Assembly (NCBI GenBank): GCA_903914535.1
Contig: CAIWPG010000302.1
Location: 1 to 33,866, forward strand
Direction of reading: 5' to 3'
DNA length: 33,866 nucleotides
Origin: an uncultured Oxalobacteraceae bacterium
Lineage (GTDB): Bacteria > Pseudomonadota > Gammaproteobacteria > Burkholderiales > Burkholderiaceae_D
Positions 16,460 through 25,417 of this stretch are shown one piece after another (the stretch's first letter is position 1; each line of letters starts with the position of its first letter). The translations under genes and the position numbers were made by a program. The notes under the pieces are model-generated. The model made no database searches, was not told the origin of the DNA, and saw nothing but the letters and a program-made list of their open reading frames with translations.

Positions 16460-17733
16460 AAAACCACCTCATCGTTAAGATCTGTGCGGGTATTATTATC
16501 GTTAGCACTCTCACACTGGGTGGCTATGGCCTGTACACACTGGGAATCAGACAGGGCAAGCAAATTACAGCCTTAACAAATAACCGGAATCCCATTAAAA
16601 AAATCTTATACTGGCATGATCCTATGGTGCCAGAACAGCGTTTCGATAAACCAGGAAAATCGCCGTTTATGGATATGCAACTGGTACCTGTCTACGCCGG
16701 CAACGAAAAAAATACACAGGAGAATAGTAACAGCGTCAGCATTAACCCGCATATACAACAAAATTTAGGTGTGCGTACTGCTCTGGTCACACAAGCCGAT
16801 CTTAGCCCTAAGGTCGTTGCAGCAGGCAGCATTGCATATGACGAACGCGATATGACGGTAATGCAAGCGCGAAGCAATGGCTACGCAGAACACGTATACG
16901 TGCGCTCACCCTCAGACTCTGTACACATTGGTCAGCCCCTGGCAGATTTGTATGTGCCGGACTGGGTGGCCGCACAAGAAGAATACTTAACCGTCAAACA
17001 TATGCCCCCCGGCGGTCTGGATAATTTGCTTGATGGCGCAAGACAACGCATGCGTCTGGCTGGCATGAGCGATGAGCAAATACGCTTAATTGATACCAGT
17101 GACAAACTACACCCGCGTATCACCATCACCGCACCGATAAACGGTGTTGTGACAGAATTATCAGTACGCGAAGGCATGACCGTAACAACAGGCACTCCTA
17201 TGTTCCGGATCAACGGTCTCAGTACTGTCTGGATCAATGCCGACATACCGGAAAGTGTGTCTGAACAAGTGCAACCGGGCTACGCTGCACAGGCAACAAC
17301 GCCATCCCTGCCCGGCATCATTTTTCACGGTAAAATCAGTGCCATTTTACCGGACGTGAATAACACAACACGAACACTAAAAGCACGTATCGTACTAAAC
17401 AATCCGCAGAAACAACTGATACCAGGTATGTTTACTACTGTCAGCATCACCTCCCATGTGCATAAAAACAGTATGCTGGTGCCGTCCGAAGCAGTGATCA
17501 GGACAGGAACCCGCAGCATAGTGATGCTTGCCGGAGAAAACGGACAATTCCATTCAACTGATGTGACAACCGGCATAGAAATGAATGGCCAGACCGAAAT
17601 CCTCAGCGGACTGAAAGTTGCTCAGAAAGTCGTGATTTCCGGTCAGTTCCTCGTTGATTCCGAAGCGAGCTTAAAAGAAACCGCTAACCGGATGAGCGAT
17701 ACCCCCTCACAGGCAACAGGAGCACAACAATGA
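16456..17733 (+). CDS. cusB: Periplasmic adaptor of the Cu(I)/Ag(I) efflux pump
   Basis: A 425-residue membrane-fusion protein anchored by one N-terminal helix (about residues 8-30). An N-terminal metal-binding module follows, [20 protein letters not shown], in which Met57, Met72 and Met74 reproduce the 15- and 2-residue spacing of the Cu(I)-binding Met49/64/66 of E. coli CusB. Then come the barrel-sandwich and helical hairpin, beta-barrel (about 230-310) and membrane-proximal domains. It links the pump to the channel and hands metal over to it. It overlaps both neighbours by ATGA, indicating translational coupling. Confidence 0.92.
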   Translation: MKNHLIVKICAGIIIVSTLTLGGYGLYTLGIRQGKQITALTNNRNPIKKILYWHDPMVPEQRFDKPGKSPFMDMQLVPVYAGNEKNTQENSNSVSINPHIQQNLGVRTALVTQADLSPKVVAAGSIAYDERDMTVMQARSNGYAEHVYVRSPSDSVHIGQPLADLYVPDWVAAQEEYLTVKHMPPGGLDNLLDGARQRMRLAGMSDEQIRLIDTSDKLHPRITITAPINGVVTELSVREGMTVTTGTPMFRINGLSTVWINADIPESVSEQVQPGYAAQATTPSLPGIIFHGKISAILPDVNNTTRTLKARIVLNNPQKQLIPGMFTTVSITSHVHKNSMLVPSEAVIRTGTRSIVMLAGENGQFHSTDVTTGIEMNGQTEILSGLKVAQKVVISGQFLVDSEASLKETANRMSDTPSQATGAQQ

Positions 17734-20700
17734 TCACCCATTTGATCAGGTGGTCGATAAAAAACCGCTTTCTGGTACTGTTAGTGACCGTATTCTTATG
17801 TGCATGGGGCGTATGGTCACTCTGGCGCACGCCTCTGGATGCTATACCCGATTTATCTGATGTGCAGGTAATCATCCGCACCAGCTACCCGGGTCAGGCT
17901 CCGCAAATTGTAGAAAACCAGGTTACCTATCCCTTAACCACAACCATGATGTCAGTGCCGGGAGCCAGGACAGTGCGTGGCTATTCATTTTTTGGCGATT
18001 CATTTGTATATGTATTGTTTGAAGATGGTACTGACCCGTATTGGGCACGTTCGCGCGTGCTGGAATACCTGAATCAGGTGCAGTCGCGTTTACCGGCACA
18101 AGCCAAAACAGCGCTGGGACCAGATGCCACCGGGGTCGGCTGGGTATACGAGTACGTTTTAACAGACCGCAGCGGAAAAATGGATTTATCGCAGTTGCGC
18201 GCACTTCAGGACTGGTTCCTTAAATTTGAGCTAAAGTCAGTTAACAACGTAGCTGAAGTAGCCAGTATCGGTGGTATGGTACGCCAGTATCAGGTAGTAC
18301 TTGACCCTTACAAACTCAACGCTTTTTCCATCACGCACGCCAGTGTGCTTGATGCTATACAAAAGGCCAACCAGGAAACAGGTGGTTCGGTACTGGAAAT
18401 GAGTGAAGCGGAATACATGGTGCGCGTTTCCGGTTATTTACACACATTGGATGATTTCCGGGCTATCCCTTTAATCACTACAGATGCCGGTGTATCCGTT
18501 CGTCTTGGTGATGTAGCGACCATACAGACCGGCCCGGAAATGCGACGCGGCATCGCCGATCTGAACGGCGAAGGCGAAGTCGCTGGCGGCGTAATTATCA
18601 TGCGCTCCGGTAAAAATGCACTTGTCACGATAGACGCGATTAAAGCCAAATTACAAGCCTTAAAATCCAGCTTACCTCCCGGCGTAGATATCGTCACGAC
18701 CTATGACCGTTCTAATTTAATCAGACGTGCAGTTAAAAATCTGCAAGAAAAACTGATTGAAGAATTTATTGTCGTTGCTATTGTGTGTGCTATTTTTCTG
18801 TTTCATGCACGCTCTGCATTAGTCGCCATTATCACACTGCCAGTCGGAATATTAATCGCATTTATCGTGATGTATTACCAGGGCGTCAATGCCAATATTA
18901 TGTCGTTAGGCGGCATTGCGATTGCAGTGGGGGCGATGGTGGATGCTGCTGTTGTTATGATTGAAAATGCCCACAAACACATCGAAGCATGGAATCATGC
19001 ACATCCTGCCGAAACACTCAGGGGAGAAGCGCATTGGCAGGTGATCGGCAATGCGGCTGCAGAGGTGGGACCTGCCCTGTTTTTTTCATTACTGATTATT
19101 GTATTATCATTTATTCCGGTGTTTACACTGGAGGCACAGGAAGGTAAATTATTTGCGCCATTGGCATTTACCAAAACATACGTCATGGCAGCTGCCGCTG
19201 GTCTGGCTGTCACCTTAATTCCGGTACTAATGGGGTACTTAATTCGCGGAAAAATACCCAATGAGCGAAACAATCCTGTTAACCGTTTTTTTATCCGCCT
19301 GTACCGGCCGTTACTTGATATCGTACTGCGCGCACCTAAAACAACACTGGCTATTGCGCTGACGCTTGCCATGCTCACGATCTGGCCCGCGCTACATTTA
19401 GGCGGAGAATTTATGCCGCCGCTCGACGAGGGTGATTTGTTATATATGCCATCTGCCCTGCCGGGAATCAGTACCGGGAAAATGGCAGAATTATTGCAGC
19501 AGACTGATCGTTTAATCAAAACCGTCCCTGAAGTCGATACTGTCTTTGGTAAGGCAGGACGGGCAGAAACGGCAACAGACCCGGCACCGATGGAAATGCT
19601 TGAAACCACGATACAATTCAAACCACGCGATCAGTGGCGCGCAGGAATGACAATGGAAAAACTGACTGATGAACTGGATCGCATCGTTAACGTGCCGGGC
19701 TTATCGAATATATGGGTGCCGCCTGTCAGAAACCGCATTGATATGCTGGCAACAGGAATTAAAAGCCCGGCAGGGATCAAAGTGTCGGGGGCAAATTTAG
19801 CCGTGCTTGATAAAATCACGAGTGACATTGAACATGCTGTAAAAAATGTGCCCGGCGTCAGCTCTGCTTTAGCAGAAAGACTCAACGGGGGGCGTTATAT
19901 TGATATAACCGTCAACCGTGATGCTGCTGCACGCTATGGTTTAAACATTGCCGATGTTCAGAGTATTATCTCTGCGGCGATAGGCGGTGACAATGTGGGT
20001 GAAACGGTGGAGGGTTTACAACGTTTTCCTATTAATGTGCGTTACCCGAGAGAGATGCGTGATTCGCTCAACAAATTACGGGAACTTCCCATACGCACCG
20101 GACGCGGAGCACAATTACGCTTAGGCGATATCACCACACTACGCATTAACGATGGGCCGCCTATGCTGAAAAGTGAAAACGCCCGGCTCTCTTCCTGGGT
20201 TTACATTGATATCCGGGGACGCGACCTGAGCTCAGTAGTACGCGATATGCAAAAAGTAGTCGGTAACGAAGTCAATTTGCCGACAGGGTATTCTATTGTA
20301 TGGTCAGGTCAATTTGATTATCTGGAACGTGCTGCAGCAAAACTCAGACTGGTGATACCAGCAACCCTGGTAATTATTTTCATACTACTGTATCTGGTTT
20401 TCCGACGCATGGATGAAGCGATTCTGATCATGATGACATTACCATTTGCACTGGCAGGCGGTATTTGGTTACTGTGGATGCTGGGGCAACATCTATCGGT
20501 GGCAAGCAGTGTCGGATTTATTGCACTGGCAGGTGTTTCGGCTGAATTTGGCGTGATTATGCTGCTTTATCTGAAACACGCATGGGAAAACCGGCTTGCG
20601 GACGGACTGAGCAGCGATACAGAGCTGACAGAAGCAATCAAAGAAGGTGCCGTTCTGCGCGTGCGTCCCAAAGCGATGACAGTTGCTGTCATTATTGCAG

Positions 20701-20864
20701 GACTCGCACCCATCATGCTAACGTCGGGCACCGGTTCAGACGTGATGCAGCGCATCGCAGCACCTATGCTTGGAGGCATGATCAGTGCCCCCTTACTCTC
20801 TATGTTCGTCGTACCTGCCATGTATCTGTTATTACGGCGAAAACAGCTATCATCAACACCCTAA
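17730..20864 (+). CDS. cusA: Cu(I)/Ag(I) efflux RND pump CusA
   Basis: A 1044-residue heavy-metal RND transporter of the inner membrane, exporting Cu(I)/Ag(I) with proton antiport. The N-terminus ([21 protein letters not shown]) is typical of the HME family. The three substrate methionines of E. coli CusA fall at the same numbers here: Met573 ([10 protein letters not shown]), Met623 (MEMLETT) and Met672 (RIDMLATG). The proton-relay aspartate of helix 4 is Asp405 ([16 protein letters not shown]). There are twelve membrane segments and two large periplasmic loops. The conserved methionines argue for Cu/Ag rather than the Zn/Co/Cd of CzcA. The stop codon overlaps the stop of the convergent small lipoprotein gene, so no terminator fits between them. 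Confidence 0.96.
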   Translation: MITHLIRWSIKNRFLVLLVTVFLCAWGVWSLWRTPLDAIPDLSDVQVIIRTSYPGQAPQIVENQVTYPLTTTMMSVPGARTVRGYSFFGDSFVYVLFEDGTDPYWARSRVLEYLNQVQSRLPAQAKTALGPDATGVGWVYEYVLTDRSGKMDLSQLRALQDWFLKFELKSVNNVAEVASIGGMVRQYQVVLDPYKLNAFSITHASVLDAIQKANQETGGSVLEMSEAEYMVRVSGYLHTLDDFRAIPLITTDAGVSVRLGDVATIQTGPEMRRGIADLNGEGEVAGGVIIMRSGKNALVTIDAIKAKLQALKSSLPPGVDIVTTYDRSNLIRRAVKNLQEKLIEEFIVVAIVCAIFLFHARSALVAIITLPVGILIAFIVMYYQGVNANIMSLGGIAIAVGAMVDAAVVMIENAHKHIEAWNHAHPAETLRGEAHWQVIGNAAAEVGPALFFSLLIIVLSFIPVFTLEAQEGKLFAPLAFTKTYVMAAAAGLAVTLIPVLMGYLIRGKIPNERNNPVNRFFIRLYRPLLDIVLRAPKTTLAIALTLAMLTIWPALHLGGEFMPPLDEGDLLYMPSALPGISTGKMAELLQQTDRLIKTVPEVDTVFGKAGRAETATDPAPMEMLETTIQFKPRDQWRAGMTMEKLTDELDRIVNVPGLSNIWVPPVRNRIDMLATGIKSPAGIKVSGANLAVLDKITSDIEHAVKNVPGVSSALAERLNGGRYIDITVNRDAAARYGLNIADVQSIISAAIGGDNVGETVEGLQRFPINVRYPREMRDSLNKLRELPIRTGRGAQLRLGDITTLRINDGPPMLKSENARLSSWVYIDIRGRDLSSVVRDMQKVVGNEVNLPTGYSIVWSGQFDYLERAAAKLRLVIPATLVIIFILLYLVFRRMDEAILIMMTLPFALAGGIWLLWMLGQHLSVASSVGFIALAGVSAEFGVIMLLYLKHAWENRLADGLSSDTELTEAIKEGAVLRVRPKAMTVAVIIAGLAPIMLTSGTGSDVMQRIAAPMLGGMISAPLLSMFVVPAMYLLLRRKQLSSTP

Positions 20865-21046
20865 GGATCAATTACCGCTGCGCAGGCATCCGTCGGCACA
20901 GCGGCAACGTGCCCGACGACGGGAACCATTTTAAGCCCGGCTGAAACGATCCGGCAAGGTGCTGCCACCACCCCACAGCCGGCGACTGCGGTAATAATTG
21001 GTGCTGCAATCAGTATTTTTAATGCTTTTATTGTCGTGGATTTCAT
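20861..21046 (-). CDS. Small lipoprotein (DUF6726-like)
   Basis: A 61-residue protein with a 24-residue lipoprotein signal ending in the lipobox TAVAGC, then the short mature part [28 protein letters not shown] recall similar tiny lipoproteins in Burkholderiales (DUF6726), but no function is known to me. The frame extends one codon further to a TTG, but the ATG at 21046 has a GGAG ribosome site that overlaps the end of bluB. The gap to bluB is 3 bp, so it is the last gene of the cobalamin-type operon. Its TAG stop overlaps the cusA stop. Whether it has anything to do with cobalamin is unknown. Confidence 0.75.
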   Translation of the reverse strand: MKSTTIKALKILIAAPIITAVAGCGVVAAPCRIVSAGLKMVPVVGHVAAVPTDACAAVIDP

Positions 21047-21049
21047 CAA

Positions 21050-21868
21050 TTACTCCGGTAACTCACTTTTCAGCCTGCTTTTTCCGACAATATCATTCAC
21101 GGACTCTTTACCATTACCCCAGGAGTCTTCAAATACAATGTCGCTCAGTAAACGACGTTTATCCCAACCCTCCATTTCCAGCATGGGTGCAGGATAAAAT
21201 GCTTCTACATGACCAACGCAGAGTAGCGCAATCGGTTGACTGCCTTCAGGCATGTTACACAGACTGCGTATCTGCGCTGGGTCAAACATGGAGACCCAGC
21301 CTACGCCGACGCCCTCGGCACGTGCTGCCAGCCAAAAATTTTGTATAGCGCAGGATGCCGAGGCCAGATCCATCTCTGGCATGGTACGACGCCCGAAGAT
21401 ATAGTTTTCACGTTTATCGACCAAACCGACAACCAGCACTTCAGCACAGGAAAGAATGCCCTCAACCTTAAGCTGCATAAATTCATCAGAGCGTTTTCCC
21501 AGTGCCTCCGAAGTCAATATACGCTCTTCATTAACATGTTCGTACAAACGCTGACGGAGTTCCTTATTTACAATACGAATAAATCGCCAGGGCTGCATAT
21601 AGCCCACACTGGGAGCCTGATGCGCGGCCTCGATAAAACGTAGCAATTGTTGCGGGTCAACGGGGCGTGTCTGAAAGTGACGCATATCACGACGCTCCCG
21701 GATTGCACGGTAAACACCCTGAATTTCAGAATCGGAATACTGGTGAGAACTTGCTGCATCATGACATAAAGACAAATCAGCGATGTTAGCAATATCAGCT
21801 ACTTTTCCGGTGCCGTGACAGGCATTATTTTGATCATCACGCATGACTGAACTTTCCACAAAAAACAT
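21050..21868 (-). CDS. bluB: 5,6-Dimethylbenzimidazole synthase BluB
   Basis: A flavin-destructase of the nitroreductase fold that converts reduced FMN and O2 into 5,6-dimethylbenzimidazole, the lower ligand of vitamin B12. The core starts at about residue 44 with GVYRAIRERRDMRHF. It continues with PSVGYMQPWRFIR (FMN/lid region) and the BluB-typical end LCVGHVEAFYPAPMLEMEGWDKRRLL. With the ATG at 21868 it is 272 residues, longer than the usual ~220 because of a 40-residue hydrophilic N-terminus. A second ATG at 21844 would give 264; neither has a clear ribosome site. The neighbours cobC, cbiB and cobU confirm the pathway. Confidence 0.92.
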   Translation of the reverse strand: MFFVESSVMRDDQNNACHGTGKVADIANIADLSLCHDAASSHQYSDSEIQGVYRAIRERRDMRHFQTRPVDPQQLLRFIEAAHQAPSVGYMQPWRFIRIVNKELRQRLYEHVNEERILTSEALGKRSDEFMQLKVEGILSCAEVLVVGLVDKRENYIFGRRTMPEMDLASASCAIQNFWLAARAEGVGVGWVSMFDPAQIRSLCNMPEGSQPIALLCVGHVEAFYPAPMLEMEGWDKRRLLSDIVFEDSWGNGKESVNDIVGKSRLKSELPE

Positions 21869-21976
21869 CTAAGGTGCAGGACTGATGAAAAATTATTATG
21901 GTTAAACAAGGATAACTCCGCGTAAATAATTTTATGTCAGTCCTAAAGAAATCTCACTATTTCAGAGCTGGTGAAT

Positions 21977-22969
21977 TTAATCCGCAGCACTACGCCACTG
22001 CTGCAAAGCGAGCTCCAACTGTTGCCAGCCAGCCTCATCAGGAGGTAAGCCTAACCGGATACCGCGTGCTGCCTGCACAAACAGACGCACCAGAATTCCA
22101 CACTCGGCCATATGAACCCAAAATGCTTCCGGCTCCGGCTCCGGCCACCACTGATACAGGGCACTGCCGGTCGCATGTATGCCATAACGATGCAATAATG
22201 TATGTAAGCGCTGACCCGATAGCAGTAAACGGGCCCGCATGGCATCCTGCCAGGCTGTATCCTGCAATGCCGTACAAGCAATTTGTTGTGCCGGTCCGCT
22301 AATAGCCCACGGCCCCAGCATATCTTCCAATTGCATCAGTAGCCTGGGGTGAGCCGCAACAAAACCCAATCGTAAACCAGCTAATCCAAAAAATTTACCC
22401 ACTGAACGCAATACAATCAGACCCGGTCTGTCACTATGATTCGCTATGCTGTGCTGCGGAGTTGTATCAGCAAACGCTTCATCAGCAATCAGCCATCCGC
22501 CGCGTGCCGTAAGAATATCAGCCCAGGCCAACAGGCGTTCGGGTTCAACAATTGCACCGGTAGGATTATTCGGATTACAAACAACCATCACATCACAATC
22601 ATGCACAGCCTGATCCAGATCGTCGTAAGAAACTTGCCGCATCTGATGACCGTGTGCGCCCCAGTGATGAGCATGTTCAGCATAAGACGGCGCAGCGACA
22701 ATCACGCGTGACGGCGGGCGCAAACGTGGTAATGCCTGAATGGCAGCCTGCGTTCCGGCTACCGCCAGCATCTGTGGTGCCCCGTAATAACGCGCAGCAG
22801 CATCTGCCAGAGCATTACTTTTTTCCGGAAGACGGTGCCAGACATTCTCTGCCAGTACGGGCACCGGATACCATTGCGGATTTATACCAGTTGATAAATC
22901 CAGCCAATCTTCCCGCGCGCGATCAAAACGCGCAGCAACATCGTTTAAATTACCGCCATGTTCAAGCAT
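21977..22969 (-). CDS. cobC: Threonine-phosphate decarboxylase-like PLP enzyme (CobC/CobD type)
   Basis: A 330-residue fold-type I PLP enzyme of the histidinol-phosphate aminotransferase-like group. In cobalamin clusters this group makes the (R)-1-amino-2-propanol phosphate linker from L-threonine phosphate. Evidence: MLEHGGNLNDVAARF and DLSTGINP at the N-terminus, the PLP-aspartate region CNPNNPTGA..LLADEAFAD-like (here GWLIADEAFAD), and the Schiff-base lysine in SVGKFFGLAGLRLGF. Naming differs: cobC in Pseudomonas/Rhodobacter, cobD in Salmonella. It overlaps cbiB by 8 bp and is separated from bluB by 108 bp. Confidence 0.9.
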   Translation of the reverse strand: MLEHGGNLNDVAARFDRAREDWLDLSTGINPQWYPVPVLAENVWHRLPEKSNALADAAARYYGAPQMLAVAGTQAAIQALPRLRPPSRVIVAAPSYAEHAHHWGAHGHQMRQVSYDDLDQAVHDCDVMVVCNPNNPTGAIVEPERLLAWADILTARGGWLIADEAFADTTPQHSIANHSDRPGLIVLRSVGKFFGLAGLRLGFVAAHPRLLMQLEDMLGPWAISGPAQQIACTALQDTAWQDAMRARLLLSGQRLHTLLHRYGIHATGSALYQWWPEPEPEAFWVHMAECGILVRLFVQAARGIRLGLPPDEAGWQQLELALQQWRSAAD

Positions 22970-23939
22970 AAGTGGCCCCGAGCAGAAAAAACACCATACT
23001 GGTCAATGCCATAATTACCAGCCAAAGCGTGGTCGTCGCAGCCACCAGACGCCAGGCACGCGCAATATCCTGCTCCTGTGCCGGACGACCGCCCCCCAAT
23101 ACCGGACGTTGCTCCGTCACTCCGTGATAAACAGCTGCACCACCCAGCGCCAACCCCAGTGCGCCGGCGCCACTAGCCATAACAGGACCGGCGTTAGGAC
23201 TATCCCAGGCCGGTGCCTGGGTACGCCAGCAATGCCAGGCATGGCGCTTATCCGCCATTGTTGCAGCCAGCATAACGTAAGACAATGCTGTCAGACGTGC
23301 GGGAAACCAGTTGAGCACATCATCAATGCGTGCCGCAGCACAACCAAAATTTAGAAACCGGGGAGTGCGATAACCCCACATGGCATCCAGCGTATTAGCC
23401 AGCCGGAATAAAAGCGCACCGGGCCCGCCGGCAAGCACAAACCAAAATAAAGTACCGAATACTGCATCATTACCATTTTCCAGTAAAGACTCAGTGCTGG
23501 CTTTAGCCAGATCCGAAGCATTGGCTTGTTGCGTATCACGACTGACAATACGACTTGTCAAAAAACGTGCCAGGGTCAGATCACCCTGTTTTAATGCAGC
23601 CAAAATTGGTAAATTATGATCACGCAGACTACGCAATCCGAGGCAAAAATAAAGCAGGATCACATGCACGGCACAAGCCGTATCGCCAATACCGGCAAAT
23701 TGCACATAATGAATACAACAACAGGCCAAAACAACAAGAGGCAAGACCACCAGCATCCATGCCAGTAAACCGCGCCCAAAGCGGAACCGGCCAGAATTAA
23801 GATAATGTTCTGCAAAGCCAGCCAAGCGGCCAAAACCAGCCAACGGATGCCAGCGCGGCAATTCACCCAGCACCAGATCGAGAATAACACCAGCTAACAC
23901 CATCAGTGCCACCGACTGAATATGCAAACCGGTCAGCAT
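22962..23939 (-). CDS. cbiB: Adenosylcobinamide-phosphate synthase (CbiB/CobD)
   Basis: A 325-residue polytopic inner-membrane protein that attaches the aminopropanol (phosphate) arm to adenosylcobyric acid, giving adenosylcobinamide (phosphate). The N-terminal signature LDLVLGELPRWHPLAGFG is characteristic. So are the conserved core RIVSRDT, ASTESLLENGNDAVFGTLFW and MWGYRTPRFLNFGCAAARIDDV. There are about four to five membrane segments, with the last near the C-terminus. It overlaps cobU by 7 bp upstream and the PLP-enzyme gene by 8 bp downstream, so the three genes are translationally coupled. It is called cobD in some organisms. Confidence 0.93.
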   Translation of the reverse strand: MLTGLHIQSVALMVLAGVILDLVLGELPRWHPLAGFGRLAGFAEHYLNSGRFRFGRGLLAWMLVVLPLVVLACCCIHYVQFAGIGDTACAVHVILLYFCLGLRSLRDHNLPILAALKQGDLTLARFLTSRIVSRDTQQANASDLAKASTESLLENGNDAVFGTLFWFVLAGGPGALLFRLANTLDAMWGYRTPRFLNFGCAAARIDDVLNWFPARLTALSYVMLAATMADKRHAWHCWRTQAPAWDSPNAGPVMASGAGALGLALGGAAVYHGVTEQRPVLGGGRPAQEQDIARAWRLVAATTTLWLVIMALTSMVFFLLGATYA

Positions 23940-24541
23940 GAAGTGCCCTGCTTCACATTCGGGTCAGTACCGTCCTTACCACAATCTTTAAGTACCAGAG
24001 GCAATCCGGCCACCAGTAATACGGCACGCTCGCAACGGGCGGCCACTTCCTGATTCAGACGACCTGCTTCATCGGTAAAACAACGTGAAACAGCGCCGTA
24101 AGGCACGACCCCCATACCTACTTCATTTGATACCAGCACCAGATCCCCCCCGATTTCCCCTAGTACCTGTAAAAATCGTGCACGCTGCTGATGAAACAGC
24201 GGTGACAAAGGAATAACACCCACGTCCGGAAAATGTGCCATACCTGAAAATAGAATATTCGACAACCAGAGCGTCAGACAATCAACAATCACGATACGGT
24301 CTGGTGCGCACCACTGCACCAGTGCATCTCCCAAAGCCAATGGTTCTTCAACAGAAATCCACTGTACCGGGCGACGCTGTTTATGATGGGCAATCCGTTC
24401 CTGCATTTCCGCATCTCCGGCCTGTGCTGTAGCCAGGTAAATAACTTCTTTACCAGAATCTGCTGCCAGTCTTTCTGCCCAGGCACTTTTACCGGAACGG
24501 GAACCACCCAATACCAGAGTACGTGTTATGTGTAAAGTCAT
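23933..24541 (-). CDS. cobU: Adenosylcobinamide kinase / cobinamide-phosphate guanylyltransferase
   Basis: A 202-residue bifunctional CobU/CobP enzyme that phosphorylates adenosylcobinamide and then transfers GMP to form adenosyl-GDP-cobinamide. The P-loop GGSRSGKSAWAERLA lies at residues 12-26. Further family segments are VIYLATAQAGDAEMQERIAHHK, the nucleotide-binding IVDCLTLWLSNIL, and VSNEVGMGVVPYGAVSRCFTDEAGRLNQ near the C-terminus (quoted in parts: SNEVGMGVVP, DEAGRLNQ). It is the first gene of the minus-strand operon; its ribosome site is weak. No cobalamin riboswitch is apparent in the 235 bp upstream. Confidence 0.94.
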   Translation of the reverse strand: MTLHITRTLVLGGSRSGKSAWAERLAADSGKEVIYLATAQAGDAEMQERIAHHKQRRPVQWISVEEPLALGDALVQWCAPDRIVIVDCLTLWLSNILFSGMAHFPDVGVIPLSPLFHQQRARFLQVLGEIGGDLVLVSNEVGMGVVPYGAVSRCFTDEAGRLNQEVAARCERAVLLVAGLPLVLKDCGKDGTDPNVKQGTSC

Positions 24542-24776
24542 GAATTTTCAATAAATAATGGTAATACGGATGAATCAGGTCGTCTGGGCATGGATTGTAC
24601 AGAAATTCACCACCAATCGGCATGAGTTCAATACCATACGGCATCATTCGATGCGTATTAATAACAACTCTGTATCGCTATCGTTACAAGAGCACCACAA
24701 ATCCAGCCCATGTCATACGTCATGCCCCAAAATACGTTAGTCTGACTGTTCTTAAACCTGAAATAAGGGAACCCGA

Positions 24777-25169
24777 ATGAAATTCATCAAATTCTGCCTG
24801 TGTTATTTACTTTCATTTTTAGCATTTTCAGCATATGCTCAGTCCGTTGATTTTTCTGAACCAAAAAATGGTGCAGTAGTAAGCAGCCCGTTTAACGTGG
24901 GATTTGTCGTAACAGGAATGAAAGTAGTTCCTGCCGGTGATATGACAGCAGATACAGGTCATCATCATCTGTTAATTAATCTGGATAGCATTCCTGAAGG
25001 TGTGGTGATTCCCTCAGATGAACAGCATAAGCATTTTGGCAAAGGCCAGACCGAAACCCTGGTAACACTGGCTCCGGGAAAATATAAACTTACCCTGCAA
25101 TTTGCTAACGGACTTCATCAGTCCTATGGTCCGAAAATGAGTAAAACTATTGAAGTAACTGTGAAGTAA
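24777..25169 (+). CDS. Secreted DUF4399-domain protein
   Basis: A 130-residue exported protein of unknown function. A signal peptide covers about residues 1-21 (ending AYA, then QSVDFSEP). A single DUF4399 domain (about 28-129) follows: NGAVVSSPFNVGFVVTGMKVVP, seen in the parts SPFNVGF and GMKVVPAGD, then the conserved DTGHHHLLIN with three histidines, HKHFGKGQTET and LAPGKYKLTLQFANG. The beta-rich domain may bind a metal through the HHH cluster, but that is speculation. The ATG at 24777 has a GGGA ribosome site. It is apparently monocistronic, followed by a terminator-like structure and a convergent transporter gene. Confidence 0.85.
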   Translation: MKFIKFCLCYLLSFLAFSAYAQSVDFSEPKNGAVVSSPFNVGFVVTGMKVVPAGDMTADTGHHHLLINLDSIPEGVVIPSDEQHKHFGKGQTETLVTLAPGKYKLTLQFANGLHQSYGPKMSKTIEVTVK

Positions 25170-25193
25170 ATTTAATGCAACTTTAAAACAGCA

Positions 25194-25243
25194 ATGCGGG
25201 TATGTAATACCGCATAAGCTTGCCTGGTGCTTTTTTGTTTTTT
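25194..25243 (+). terminator. Probable terminator of the DUF4399 gene
   Basis: ATGCGGGTAT (25194-25203) pairs with ATACCGCAT (25207-25215) with one bulged G, starting 25 bp after the stop codon. T6-G-T6 runs follow at 25231-25243. The 15-base distance between stem and T tract is longer than ideal. Confidence 0.45.
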
Positions 25244-25417
25244 CCAGGGGAAGCCAGGGCATACTGGCTTCTTTCCTGCATCCGGCTGCCATTGCCCCGG
25301 CAACGAATAATAAATAAAAAAAGGGAAGCACTGATCGCTGCGCAGTACCTCAGCCAATCAACACCCCCCTTCTGTCTTCTGTCAGTTGCTCTTCCGATTA
25401 TCCCCTCCTGCCATCGT

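Noticed and set aside
18995-19621. A 208-codon minus-strand frame inside cusA
   Set aside because: Antisense shadow of cusA; Ser/Ile/Ala-rich with no motif and no ribosome site.
21934-22302. A 122-codon plus-strand frame opposite the PLP-enzyme gene
   Set aside because: Mostly antisense to the CobC-type gene, with no signal, domain or ribosome site.
24542-24776. Cobalamin riboswitch upstream of cobU
   Set aside because: The expected conserved blocks were not found on either strand by eye; only a covariance search could exclude a divergent form.
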